From Gracilaria gracilis (taxonomy: Eukaryota > Rhodophyta > Florideophyceae > Gracilariales > Gracilariaceae), in NCBI GenBank assembly GCA_030374805.1, contig JARGSG010000004.1, forward strand, positions 186,001 to 250,000: a stretch of DNA of 64,000 bases. Direction: 5' to 3'. The notes under the pieces were generated by a model, which worked only from the letters and a program-made list of their open reading frames with translations, did no database searches and had not been told where the DNA came from. The translations under genes and the position numbers were made by a program. Position 1 is the stretch's first letter. Every line of letters starts with the position of its first letter. Below are positions 1 through 8,573 of this stretch, piece after piece.

Positions 1-1
1 G

Positions 2-946
2 CAACTATCCGACAAGGGAAATGTGATCAACAGTGCCAAGTTATCAGCCAAGACGATCGAAACAGTAGTGGCTCGATCCGCCAACGGCGACGAATCCAAA
101 TACTCGGCCAATCTCAACCGGTCTATACTCTCCAAGAAGATTGTAGACATTTTGAGCAACAAGACGTCAATGCTGCTCGTTCGCAAGGGCGGAGAGATCA
201 AAGGAGCGTACGTAATCTCTTCTGCTGAGGATCACAAGATGTTGCAAGACATTGAACAAAAGATGACTCCCAGAAAACGGCTGGCATCTCTTCGACTGGA
301 ATCGCCTCTCGTTCGAGCGGACATTTCAAGCAACTGCTTCTTCAACGACACGCACTGTGCGTGCGCATCAAACGCACCTCCAGCAGGGTCTGGGCAATGC
401 ACGCAAGTGATCGGCACGGAGCAATCGAGCGGGAAGACGCTGTGTCAGACGCGAGACTGCATGGCATCTTACTCTTGCATGTGCGAAGGCATACAACTTT
501 GTGCACGAAGCGAGCGCACATTAACGTCGTACACAGTGGAAGGCGCAGCTCCGGGTGGAAACATGTACTGCAACAGCGTACAAAAGACAATCACAGAAAA
601 CGTGGTGATTGCAGGCGCTGAAGTGCCGGTGATTCTAAGCGTGAATGACTTGCCACCGTACAACGCGACTCATTGTCGGTGCGCGCAGAAACAATCAGTG
701 ACAGGCACGGCGATATGTCTGGACGTCGTGCGCGCTCTAAGTGGGGTGAACTACGTGTGTTCTGAGAGGAATTGTAGGATTGGAGCGGGTGAATACATTT
801 GCGATGCGTTTGGAGACTCGTACTGTTCTCGCAGCTTCGAGGAGAAGATGCATTACGTGAAGGACGGGGAGAAGACAGATGAGGCCGGAGCGGTGTTCTG
901 TCATCGCGAAGCATACCAAGCTGAAAGCGTGACGAAGATACTTTAA
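2..946 (+). CDS. Cys-rich protein with two tandem modules, 5' partial
   Basis: The frame is open to the left edge, so the gene starts outside the window; the stop is TAA at 944-946. The visible 314 residues begin with a polar, lysine-rich stretch. Two cysteine-rich modules of about 80 residues follow, the first after an FNDTHCACAS segment and the second after an YNATHCRCAQ segment. Each repeats a spacing of the type C-x-C, G-x-x-x-C, C-x-x-R-x-C, C-x-R and a final F/Y-C. Both module starts carry an N-x-T sequon. This suggests a disulphide-rich secreted or surface protein, but the signal peptide would lie outside the window. I do not recognise the family. An AATAAA-type signal lies at about 1032. 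Confidence 0.8.
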   Translation, partial: QLSDKGNVINSAKLSAKTIETVVARSANGDESKYSANLNRSILSKKIVDILSNKTSMLLVRKGGEIKGAYVISSAEDHKMLQDIEQKMTPRKRLASLRLESPLVRADISSNCFFNDTHCACASNAPPAGSGQCTQVIGTEQSSGKTLCQTRDCMASYSCMCEGIQLCARSERTLTSYTVEGAAPGGNMYCNSVQKTITENVVIAGAEVPVILSVNDLPPYNATHCRCAQKQSVTGTAICLDVVRALSGVNYVCSERNCRIGAGEYICDAFGDSYCSRSFEEKMHYVKDGEKTDEAGAVFCHREAYQAESVTKIL

Positions 947-997
947 AAAAGTAGCACACTTGAAGCGAGCAGTTTGCAAGCAGAGACGACACATATC

Positions 998-1008
998 TAC
1001 CGAAGGTA
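998..1008. promoter_or_regulatory. Intergenic palindromic motif TACCGAAGGTA
   Basis: This is a copy of the recurring TACC-NNN-GGTA palindrome, here extended to CTACCGAAGGTAG. It lies between the converging ends of the Cys-rich gene and the minus-strand gene at 1100-1456. Function is unknown; see the finding on this motif. Confidence 0.4.
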
Positions 1009-1099
1009 GCTAGACGTGAGGCAAAGCGTTTAATAAATCAAGAGTCAAAAACTGTCTCAAGCGCAAGTGCAGCTGTTCCAGTTGCACAAGAAGGCAAGC

Positions 1100-1456
1100 T
1101 CACGGGCTGTTAGAAGGGACGTAGGACTTTGGGGGACCCGGAAGCTTGGTAGGCTTATGCTTTGGAAAGCGACCAAAAGGGCAAGGCGGCGCCGGTTTAT
1201 CAGTCTTTCCTCCAATCGGCACGTTGCGGCGGCGGCCCGACGCGGGAGTTGCGGCCGAACTGGGAGCAGCAGGCGTGGAAGACTCCGCTACGGCGACGGG
1301 CGCTGATCCGTTTCCATTGATAACGCCGATGAAGCCGCCACGGGGTAGCCACGTGCGCGAGGCAAGCGGCTTGTTCGAAGCGGCGACATTGGCAACCGAA
1401 CCAAGCGCGAAGACGGTGAGAGATGTGGCAGTTGCGGTGAGTGCTGGGGCGGCCAT
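1100..1456 (-). CDS. Small protein with targeting-like N-terminus, unknown
   Basis: This 118-residue reading frame starts at an ATG in a good context (ATCATGG). The first 30 residues are rich in Ala, Thr and Ser and have no acidic residue, like a plastid transit or signal peptide. A Gly/Ala/Pro-rich middle follows, then a basic, proline-rich tail. No domain is recognised. It converges on the Cys-rich gene. The opposite-strand frame over 1146-1574 is also open, which is common in this GC-rich block; I prefer the minus strand for its start context and composition. It could be an exon of a longer gene. Confidence 0.45.
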   Translation of the reverse strand: MAAPALTATATSLTVFALGSVANVAASNKPLASRTWLPRGGFIGVINGNGSAPVAVAESSTPAAPSSAATPASGRRRNVPIGGKTDKPAPPCPFGRFPKHKPTKLPGPPKSYVPSNSP

Positions 1457-1694
1457 GATGCGAATGGAATGCAGACAAGACAGACAAGCGCAAAGGGCGA
1501 CGAAGCGTAAGACAGAGGCGGTTGCAACGCGCGTGAAGGTGAGTGCGACGGATGTGGAACGAATGAACTGTTAGCGCAACGAGCGGTTGAGGAGCAGTTG
1601 AGGAGCAGTTGCAGCTCGCGGCTGCAGCTGCGCAGCTGCCATGCAGCGGCGAGATCGACCAATGTGGCCCACACACGTAGCCAGCGGCGGGGCG

Positions 1695-1816
1695 CTACAA
1701 ATAACGCGCCAAGTCGTCATCATCATCATCATCATCATGCTCGTAGTGATCGTCGTCCCCTTCTCCCTCCTCCTCCTCCTCCTCCTCCTCCCCCTCCTCC
1801 TCCTCCCCCTCCTCCC

Positions 1817-1851
<35 letters not shown>

Positions 1852-2234
1852 CGCCCGTGGTGGTGCGTGGCGAGCTGCTGTTCGTGGCCGTGACGCAGCG
1901 CGGCGTCTTCGTGCATGGAGGAAGTGTGACTAAGCGCGCCAAAGTCACTGGCGGACATGGCGTCACTCTGCACATCGTGCATATGGTGGTCGTCGTCGTC
2001 GCGCAGGTGGCGACTGTCGGCGTCGGACGGGGCGTGCTGCGCGCGCTTGGGCGCGGCCACGCACAGGCCCATGGGCTGCGGCGCGCGCAGCTGGCGCGCC
2101 TGATCGCGGCGCTGGTGCAGCGCGGCCTCCAGCGCGAGCACGGCGCGCTCGGAGAGCGGCTCGTCGGCGTCGATGGGCGGTACCCAGTCGTGGCGCATGA
2201 GCGGCGGCGCGGTGGTGGGCGTCCACGTGCTCAT
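1695..2234 (-). CDS. Protein with poly-Q, poly-E and poly-D tail, unknown
   Basis: The 179-residue frame starts at ATG 2234 with A at -3. The first 70 residues have ordinary composition. A His/Asp-rich stretch follows, then ten glutamines, a Glu/Gly run and a run of eight aspartates before LARYL and the stop. These tracts are near-perfect triplet repeats in the DNA (about 1715-1850), so their length may vary between individuals. It lies 152 bases beyond the Rpp20 stop on the same strand. The arrangement (short N-terminus starting MST, then a long acidic tail) vaguely recalls APC15/Mnd2 of the anaphase-promoting complex, but I see no diagnostic motif. The plus-strand proline/valine frames here are shadows of the repeats. 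Confidence 0.6.
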
Positions 2235-2386
2235 TTTGGCGCGCGCGCGTTGCAAGTTGCAGCTTCTTGGAAGGCGGCGGCGAGCGCGCGCTGACGGAGT
2301 GTTTATTTTCCGACACGGCTGTTGAATTGGTTGCGCATGACGCGGTTTTGCGCGGCGTGCAGCACACAGTTTTATTATTTTTGTTA

Positions 2387-3088
2387 TTATTGCACAAACA
2401 AGGCGGTGCGGCTGATGGTGACGTGCACCGCCGAGACGTTACGAGACTTGGTGAACATATCGAGGCCCTGTAGTGTGAGTTATGAAGGAAGCAACACGCG
2501 ACGGTTAGATGCGAGCGGTACCAAGCATGACGCAACGAGCAACGGCACGCAACAAGCGTGAAACACTTACCTCCACCAGCGGCTCATAGTCGTCGTACAC
2601 CAGCTGCGTGCTGGTGCGCAGCTGCAGCGCCAGCGCGCCGCGCGCGCGGCGGCGCAGCGCCAGCGCCAGCTGGCAGCACTTGTTGATGGCGGCGCCCATG
2701 GCGTGCAGCTGCACCGGCGCGCGCTGCAGCGTCAACAGCCGCTGCACGCGTTTGTGCAGCGCGTGCAAGTTGGTGCGACGCGACACGTGAATGGCGCGCG
2801 CCGACGACGCGCCCAACTGCTCGCTGCGCGCCACGCGTCGAGTGATGCGATCTGCGCGCCGAAAACAAGAAGCGCGCGTTAGCGGTGCGCGCGCGTAGAG
2901 GCACATGATGAGCGCGGGGTAGCGAACGTACACTGCGCGGCTTGTGAGGGTGGCGGCGGCGACGGCGGCGGCTGCGGCTGCGACGGCGGCGGCTGCGGCT
3001 GCGACGGCGGCGGCTGCGGCTGCGGCTGCGACGCTGCGTCGGCGCCGTCGATGGACGACGCAGTCGGTCGTTTGCGCTTGTGCGACAT
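2387..3088 (-). CDS. POP7: RNase P/MRP protein subunit Rpp20 (Pop7), three exons
   Basis: Exons are 3088-2932, 2851-2571 and 2467-2387, giving 172 residues. Junctions are canonical: donor GTACGT with acceptor GCGCAG, then donor GTAAGT with acceptor CTACAG, and the frame is kept across both. Exon 1 encodes a basic start and a Pro/Gln repeat (three SQPQPPP-type units). Exon 2 encodes the Alba-type core: IHVSRRTN, then LHAMGAAINK and a following LALAL helix, then YDDYEPL. Exon 3 ends with NVSAVHVTISRT, matching the NSAIHI-type C-terminal strand of Rpp20. The family pairs with Rpp25 and binds the P3 arm of RNase P and MRP RNA for tRNA and rRNA processing. A CGAA repeat and a CTACGAAGGTAG motif lie just upstream of the start. 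Confidence 0.85.
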
Positions 3089-3122
3089 GATGTGCAGCAC
3101 GAAGAGTAGATACTGTGCGGTA

Positions 3123-3151
3123 GAACGAACGAACGAACGAACGAACGAACG
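3123..3151. repeat. (GAAC)n microsatellite in the POP7 leader
   Basis: About seven tandem GAAC units lie 35-63 bases upstream of the POP7 start codon, so the leader of the minus-strand mRNA would carry GTTC repeats. A CTACGAAGGTAG motif follows at 3156-3167. Confidence 0.8.
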
Positions 3152-3237
3152 AGTACTACGAAGGTAGAAGAGACAATTTATGAATGACAAACACATGTAC
3201 AAGGGTACAAACTCAAAAAAGAAAAGGAAAAAAAAGT

Positions 3238-3684
3238 TCAACTAGCGTTCTTGTTTTTGCGCGCGTTGAGGTGTGCGTTCCTGGCGGCCGGCGACCACAC
3301 GCGCGCGCCGCCGCTCTGCCTCGGCACGGTGGAGCCTCTGGAAGAGGACAGCTTGGGCGCGGCGTTGGCGCCAGCGAACGGCACGGCGTGCGCGTCGGCG
3401 CCTGCGCCTGCGGCTGCTTGCGCGGCGGCGTTCTCGGCGGCCATGTCGCGCATGCGGCGCTCCTGGTTGACGTCGTCGCCGCGGAAGGTGTTGCTGTAGT
3501 CCACGGGCTGCGGCGGCGGCCGGCTGGCGGCCGGGATGATGGCAATCTTCTCGGGGTCCACCGTGGGGCGCGGGTACACCGTGGGCCTTGTCTTGGGGTC
3601 TCGCGGCAGGTACGACGGCATGCCGGCGTACGGCTGCTGCTCGGGCGGCAGCTCTGCGTTGGGCGTCAGGTTGGGGTGGTCCAT
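3238..3684 (-). CDS. Pro/Ala-rich hypothetical protein
   Basis: The 148-residue frame starts at ATG 3684. Upstream codons in the same frame translate the GAAC repeat (SFVRSFVRS), so this ATG is the likely start. The protein has a proline-rich first half with DPKTRPTVYPRPTVDPEK, a central charged helix (QERRMRDMAAE) leading into an Ala run, and a basic Ser/Arg/Asn tail. I recognise no domain. It is the next minus-strand gene before POP7, with the same kind of tetranucleotide leader. Confidence 0.55.
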   Translation of the reverse strand: MDHPNLTPNAELPPEQQPYAGMPSYLPRDPKTRPTVYPRPTVDPEKIAIIPAASRPPPQPVDYSNTFRGDDVNQERRMRDMAAENAAAQAAAGAGADAHAVPFAGANAAPKLSSSRGSTVPRQSGGARVWSPAARNAHLNARKNKNAS

Positions 3685-3687
3685 GCT

Positions 3688-3717
3688 GAACGAACGAACG
3701 AACGAACGAACGAACGA
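3688..3717. repeat. (GAAC)n microsatellite in a leader
   Basis: About seven tandem GAAC units sit a few bases upstream of the start codon of the 3238-3684 gene. This is the same repeat in the same relative place as in POP7. Confidence 0.8.
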
Positions 3718-4682
3718 CGAAACGAAGGCGGCTTGCGTGTGCGGCACAACGGCGCTGCTGTGCCAGCGTACAAGCGCTTGTCCGCGCGCCCTTGGCGCGC
3801 GCCGCGCTTTATGTTGTTTAACGCAGCGCGTGCACACAAAACGTGCATCTTCACGTCGCGCTGGCGTTGTTTTTGTGCCACCCGCCACGCTGGCCACGCC
3901 TTGACGGCATATTGTGCGCCAGCCGCCGTGCGTGGCGCACGTGGCGCGCTGGCGTACGTGGCGAGCTGGTTCCGCACGTGTCAGCCCACAGAGCAGAGGC
4001 GGTAATTACATAAGGTTACGGTTGCCGTCGTGGCACATGCCTCGCCACATCCATGAACTGTTACTGTCTACAGGTATGGATAACGTTCCTACCTACCAAC
4101 TTGGTACACTATGGTGCCGCATTTCTCGCCGTTTTGCTGACACCACTCATAGAAAGCTCCGTTGCCGCTTGGGAAACCGCGTCTAGAGAGTGCTCCCAAC
4201 CCAAGAAGTTAACCCTTCTCCACTCGGTTGTAGGAAACACGTTGATATCCAAATTACGCCCCATTTTGCCCTTTTTGCACCGCGGCTAACTGTTGCGTCC
4301 CCGCCTTCCTTGTTGCGCCGTTTGCTTGCTGTACGCCGTCGCCATCGCAATGCCCGCTTGTTCCGCCACGCTTGGCCGCGGTGTGTTCAGCGCCGTGCTG
4401 CTTGTCAACCCACTTTTGCACACACACACACGCCCCCTTGCGCTCCCAATGTCTCGCTGTACGCAGCACGAACAACGTACAGCTGGTGGAAAGCATTTTC
4501 GATACCGCTCGAGTGCTCCATCCTCTCTTTCCTCGTCATATTCGTGTATCACCGTTTTAAACGCAGTAACTCAAAGATTTGATCACCTTTGGTGAGCTGT
4601 CACATACGCTCCCAATCACCCCGCCTTTGTGTACCGTCGTATCAAACATCAATGCACAAACCGCCTGTGCGCCTGTTTCCGC
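3718..4682. other. Intergenic region, no gene seen
   Basis: Short frames exist on both strands but none has coding-like composition. The region holds a variant palindrome TACCAACTTGGTA at 4094-4106 and a short CA repeat near 4421. Its GC content falls towards the TATA box at 4683. Confidence 0.5.
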
Positions 4683-4690
4683 TATATAAA
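4683..4690 (+). promoter_or_regulatory. TATA box (TATATAAA)
   Basis: A perfect TATATAAA lies 133 bases upstream of the ATG at 4823, followed by a C/T-rich leader. It is the clearest TATA box of a host gene in the window. Confidence 0.5.
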
Positions 4691-4822
4691 CCGCCCCGCC
4701 TCTCCTCCCCCCGCTACCACTCTAATTGATAACCCCATCCGCTCTATCAATTGCCTACGCTTCCCACCCATCGGCTGCAATCTGCCTCTCCCCACAACCA
4801 CTGCCAAAATCGCTCATACACC

Positions 4823-5065
4823 ATGCCTCGTCAACCGCAGGACCCCAGACCGAGAAAGCCAGTGGCCTACCCGCTGCCCAAGACAAACATCAAGAAGGGA
4901 GACATCAAGCACATCACCCCGGCTGCGCAACGCCCGTTTCTAAGCCATAAACCGCTCTTGTTTGCTCTGGATCACGCTACCGCTCCAAACTCACTGTTAT
5001 CCATTTTTGTTCATAATGGCCAAAGCACTCTTCCGCAATCGAATACCTGCCGCCTGCATCGATAA
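4823..5065 (+). CDS. Small basic hypothetical protein
   Basis: The 80-residue frame follows the TATA box and starts at CACCATGCC, a good context. The first 35 residues are proline-rich and basic (RPRKPVAYPLPK, NIKKGDIKHI). The remainder is less protein-like and may be intron or 3' UTR: CTAAC-type branch sequences occur just downstream, at about 5068. I do not recognise it. Either a short exon or a small protein is possible. Confidence 0.35.
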   Translation: MPRQPQDPRPRKPVAYPLPKTNIKKGDIKHITPAAQRPFLSHKPLLFALDHATAPNSLLSIFVHNGQSTLPQSNTCRLHR

Positions 5066-5444
5066 TCAACTAACTACAACTGCAACCCCCCGCGCTTTGC
5101 TGCTGCTGCTGCTCCTAACGCCTTGAGGCCATCCTAGCGGATGCAACTTTTTTCTTTTTGTTGCCCCTGAACTTGAGTATAGCTGTAAATGGATACGTCC
5201 CTGCACGTGCTGCAAATGTGTCTGTAAACCAACGATTTTCTCTGCAAAACATTTTGCCATTTTACGCTGTTTTTTTTGCCATTCGCGCAAAGATTAAACT
5301 GATCGCACCTCCAGCCGCCCGCGACGCCAAGCGCCGAGTGGTCCTCGAAGACGACGCGTGCAGCGCAACAAGCGCGCAACAAACTCACCGCGCGCCCATC
5401 CGCGTCACCGCCGCCCCGCGGCCGCGCCAACCGCCACGCACTCC

Positions 5445-6308
5445 ATGCTGCGCACGCTCTGCGCCCACGCGCGCCGCGCGTACACGCGCACGTTGTGCGA
5501 GTCAGCCAGCTCGCAGCTGCCAGTGCAATCGCGCCAGTTCGACAACATCCACGCCAGCGCCGACGACAGGATCGGCGTGATAGAGATCCACCGCCCGCGT
5601 CAAATGAACGCGCTCAACGAGCACACCATCCGCGAAATCGTGGCCGCCACGCAGGGCTTTGAGCACGACCCCACCGTCAGCGTGATCATCGTGACGGGCA
5701 GCAAGCGCGTGTTCGCCGCCGGCAACGACATCGAAGAGATGGCCGCCAACTCGTACCACGCCGCGCGCTTCCGCCGCGACATTGGCAGCTGGACGGACCA
5801 CATTGCGGCCGTGAAAAAGCCCATCATCGCGGCGGTGTCGGGCTTCGCGCTGGGAGGCGGGTGCGAGCTGGTGATGGCGGCTGACATTGTGATTGCGTCG
5901 GAAGACGCGCAGTTCGGACAGCCGGAGGTTCAGCTGGGCACGCTACCGAGCGCGGGCGGCACGCAGCGACTGGTGAGAGCGGTGGGCAAGGCCAAGGCGA
6001 TGGAGCTGGTGCTGACGGGGCGACAGATGAACGCCAGCGAGGCGGAGAGCGTGGGACTGGTGACCAGGGTGGCCAGGAACGGCGAGGCGCTCAAGGAGGC
6101 CAAGGACGTGGCGGCCATCATTGCGCGATACTCCACGCCGGTGGTGGTTGCGGCGAAGGAATGCGTGAATGTGGCGTTTGAAAGCAGCTTGTCGCAGGGG
6201 CTGCTGTTCGAGAAACGCGCGTTTCAGGCTACGTTCGGGCTGGATGATCAGAAGGAGGGCATGAAGGCGTTCATCGATCAGCGCAAGCCCAGCTTCAAGA
6301 ACCGATAG
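5445..6308 (+). CDS. ECHS1: Enoyl-CoA hydratase, mitochondrial
   Basis: The 287-residue protein hydrates trans-2-enoyl-CoA in fatty acid beta-oxidation and branched amino-acid breakdown. A basic N-terminus without acidic residues (LRTLCAHARRAYTRT) fits a mitochondrial presequence. The crotonase fold shows an oxyanion-hole segment (FAAGNDIEEM), the GFALGGGCELVMAADI segment with the first catalytic glutamate, and FGQPEVQLGTLPSAGGTQRL with the second. The C-terminal helical part, FEKRAFQATFGLDDQKEGMKAF, is typical of ECHS1. The start is the ATG at 5445; upstream in-frame codons are Arg/Ala-rich leader. The gene lies in the GC-rich block and its codons end mostly in G or C. Confidence 0.9.
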   Translation: MLRTLCAHARRAYTRTLCESASSQLPVQSRQFDNIHASADDRIGVIEIHRPRQMNALNEHTIREIVAATQGFEHDPTVSVIIVTGSKRVFAAGNDIEEMAANSYHAARFRRDIGSWTDHIAAVKKPIIAAVSGFALGGGCELVMAADIVIASEDAQFGQPEVQLGTLPSAGGTQRLVRAVGKAKAMELVLTGRQMNASEAESVGLVTRVARNGEALKEAKDVAAIIARYSTPVVVAAKECVNVAFESSLSQGLLFEKRAFQATFGLDDQKEGMKAFIDQRKPSFKNR

Positions 6309-6666
6309 GAGGCGCGCGCTCGCAGGGGGAACGCGCCCCCTCCGTTTTGCTGTACTATCAACTTGATGCCTTTGCGGATACCTTTCGGTAAACTTTCGAA
6401 CGCTACAGCGGCTCTACGTAACGAATCATAGGCTGCTAACCTGTATAATACACATTATCGTGAAGTTCATCGCATGCAAGCAGCACCATTATGGTACACG
6501 TGGAACACGTCTCCACGCGAAACACGCGGTACACGAGGCGCGCAGCAGCAGCCTGCGGCTATGGCGCGCAGCGCGGCTGCCGCTGGCGCTGCTCGGCTCC
6601 GTCCGCCAGCAGCTTCGCCGCGCGGATCGACGCGCGCGCCCCACCGCCCCGGAGAGCACGCGAGCG

Positions 6667-6974
6667 ATGGCAGGCGGAAACGCAAAGTACCCCGTGCCGG
6701 GCGAGCCCTACGGCGGCTTCAAGCCCGCCGCGCCGGCGCGATGGCACTCGCGTCTCGGCTACGCCTTTGGCGTCACCATGTGGTTGTGGGTGTTTTACCG
6801 AGCAAAGAACGATCTTCCTCACATGCTTGTACGTGCGCTGCTCCCGCTACGTTGCGCGCTTTCTTCCGCACTTTGCTGACTACTTTTCTCGTGTGACAGG
6901 GCCTTGAGAAACCGTGGGATCACCACCACCACGCCGCCGCTCATGACGAGCAGCACGGAGAAGCCACGCATTAG
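6667..6974 (+). CDS. NDUFB2: Mitochondrial complex I subunit NDUFB2-like, two exons
   Basis: Exon 1 is 6667-6828 and exon 2 is 6900-6974, with a 71-base intron (donor GTACGTG, branch-like CTGAC, acceptor GACAG) in phase 0. The 78-residue product has a Gly/Pro-rich start and one transmembrane helix with the family signature WHSRLGYAFGVTMWLWVFYRAKND. The second exon encodes GLEKPWDHHHH, which matches the HPWD-His-rich end of plant and animal NDUFB2, a supernumerary membrane-arm subunit of complex I. The start at 6667 (GCGATGG) gives the usual length; an upstream ATG at 6561 is in another frame and could be used only with another intron. Confidence 0.8.
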
Positions 6975-7024
6975 AACGCGTGAGCGCTCGCGCGCGCCGT
7001 TTTGCACCATGCTTGAAGCTTCAT

Positions 7025-7290
7025 GCAATAAACAAACCGCGCGTGTCGTCATTGACGCCGCCTTTGGGATGCGCCTGAGGCCGCCATCACGCTGTCTTCG
7101 TCCGGCGCCAGATGCTCCAGTCTAGAGGCCACTTCAAACACAAACGGCCCCGTCGGCGTGCCCCACACCCTCTCGTCCGTGTCCACATCGCGCACAACGC
7201 CTCACGCAGCGTAACAATCCTCGCTCAGAATCATGTTGGAGCCCAGATACGTCTCGCGCTCCTTGCCGCCACGCCGTACCCGACAGTCAC
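7025..7290 (-). pseudogene. Tandem duplicate of the 3' end of the CpeT gene
   Basis: This 266-base segment is repeated head-to-tail as 7291-7556, which contains the last 80 or so codons and stop of the intact CpeT gene. The two copies are about 90% alike by eye. In the outer copy the Trp codon of the conserved CYAAWDVG stretch has become TGA and several other residues differ, so it is decaying. It lies just beyond the NDUFB2 stop and may serve as 3' flank for both genes. Confidence 0.85.
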
Positions 7291-7314
7291 GCAATGAACA
7301 AACCGCGCGTGTCG

Positions 7315-8100
7315 TCATTGACGTCGCCTTTGAGATGCGCCTGAAGCCGCCATCACGCTGTCTTCATCCGGCACCAGATGGTCCAGTCTAGAAGCCACTT
7401 CAAACACAAACGGCCCCGCCGGCGTGCCCCACACCCTCTCGTCCGTGTCCACATCGCGCCCAACGTCCCATGCAGCGTAGCAATCCTCGCTGAGCAAGAT
7501 GTTGGAGTCCAGATAAGTCTCGCGCTCCTTGCCGCCGCGCCGTATCCGACACCCCTTTCCCGGCCGCGACATGGCGCGATACAGCTGATTGTCCGACTGC
7601 CACTCATAGCGCGTGTTACAAGCATCCGCCAACGGGATCAGCATATCGCGCGTGAGCGAATCCAGCAGCTGCGGCTCGTAAGCGCCCATCCAAAACTCCT
7701 GCGGCGCGCGCAGTTTATACGATGCCAGCTCCAAGTGCTGCTGCCCGTCGTTCACAATGCTCACCACTGACGTCTTGTACGGCGCGCCCAGGTTAAAGTC
7801 GTACGCAGACTCGCAGTACAGGCTGTACGCGCCCAGAAAGTCGAACGGCAGCGGGCGGAAGCACACGTGGATGTGCGCCCAGAACTGCGGGTTGTCCATG
7901 GCCTGCTTCTTGTTGGACCAGTCGGCGGCCAGCCAGCGCGCCAGCCGGCGCGCGTTGGCGCACGTCGCCGGCGTGCCGGCCGCGGGCGGCGGCGGCGATG
8001 ATGACGACGACGCCGCGCACGCGGCGGGCGGCGTGCGGCGCGGCGCGTGCGCGGCGCGGGGGAGCGCGGTGGTAGCGAACGCTGGCTTGGCTGCGCTCAT
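7315..8100 (-). CDS. cpeT: CpeT/CpcT-type phycobiliprotein chromophore lyase, plastid-targeted
   Basis: The 261-residue protein matches the CpeT/CpcT family, which attaches bilins to phycobiliprotein beta subunits (the T-type lyase site) in cyanobacteria and red algal plastids. About 60 N-terminal residues rich in Ala, Pro and Ser act as a likely transit peptide. The family core then runs from RLARWLAADWSNKKQA and NPQFWAHIHV, through YRAMSRPGKGCRIRR and TYLDSNILLSEDCYAAWDVG, to ERVWGTPAGPFVFE near the C-terminus. The start ATG at 8100 gives the full transit peptide; upstream frame codons run through a leader of CA and Arg-rich repeats. The gene's last 250 bases are duplicated downstream as a broken copy. 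Substrate (phycocyanin or phycoerythrin) cannot be told from sequence alone. Confidence 0.88.
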   Translation of the reverse strand: MSAAKPAFATTALPRAAHAPRRTPPAACAASSSSSPPPPAAGTPATCANARRLARWLAADWSNKKQAMDNPQFWAHIHVCFRPLPFDFLGAYSLYCESAYDFNLGAPYKTSVVSIVNDGQQHLELASYKLRAPQEFWMGAYEPQLLDSLTRDMLIPLADACNTRYEWQSDNQLYRAMSRPGKGCRIRRGGKERETYLDSNILLSEDCYAAWDVGRDVDTDERVWGTPAGPFVFEVASRLDHLVPDEDSVMAASGASQRRRQ

Positions 8101-8573
8101 GCTGATGCTGTTGTGCTCAGGCGTGATGGAGAGCTGATGGCGGCGGACTCCGCGGGCGGAGATGCGCTCTCTGGCGGCTCGGTGTGTGTGTGTGTGGGGA
8201 GCATTCATTGCATTGGCGACAGCTGTGCGCGCTGTGTCGCCACACGGCGCGCCACGCGGCGCTCGCGGCGCACGTGGGGCGCCACAATTGGAGGAGCTTC
8301 AGCGCCATGTCAGGTCCCAGATACTCTCAAGTGAAAAGTGGCGGCGGTGGCGGTGGCGTGCGACGACCGCGTGCATGCATGTGCTCGACTGTTGAGCGCG
8401 CGCTGGCGCACTGGCCGCAGCATGTGCACGGCTTGGTGTAACAACAACAACAACAACAACAACAACAACTCGCGCGCGGTTTATGGAAGACGCGACGAGC
8501 GACAAAGAAATGTTATATATAGTAGAGCTCTTGTGTATGTACACTGATATAAATGTTAAGATAAGAACGGCGC

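Noticed and set aside
1598..2294. Plus-strand frames with poly-Pro, poly-Leu and Val-rich translations
   Set aside because: They are complements of the minus-strand Gln/Glu/Asp triplet tracts and have no natural composition outside them.
4190..4595. Plus-strand frames of 60-130 codons in the gap before the TATA box
   Set aside because: They overlap in three frames, have no coherent composition and lie in a probable promoter region.
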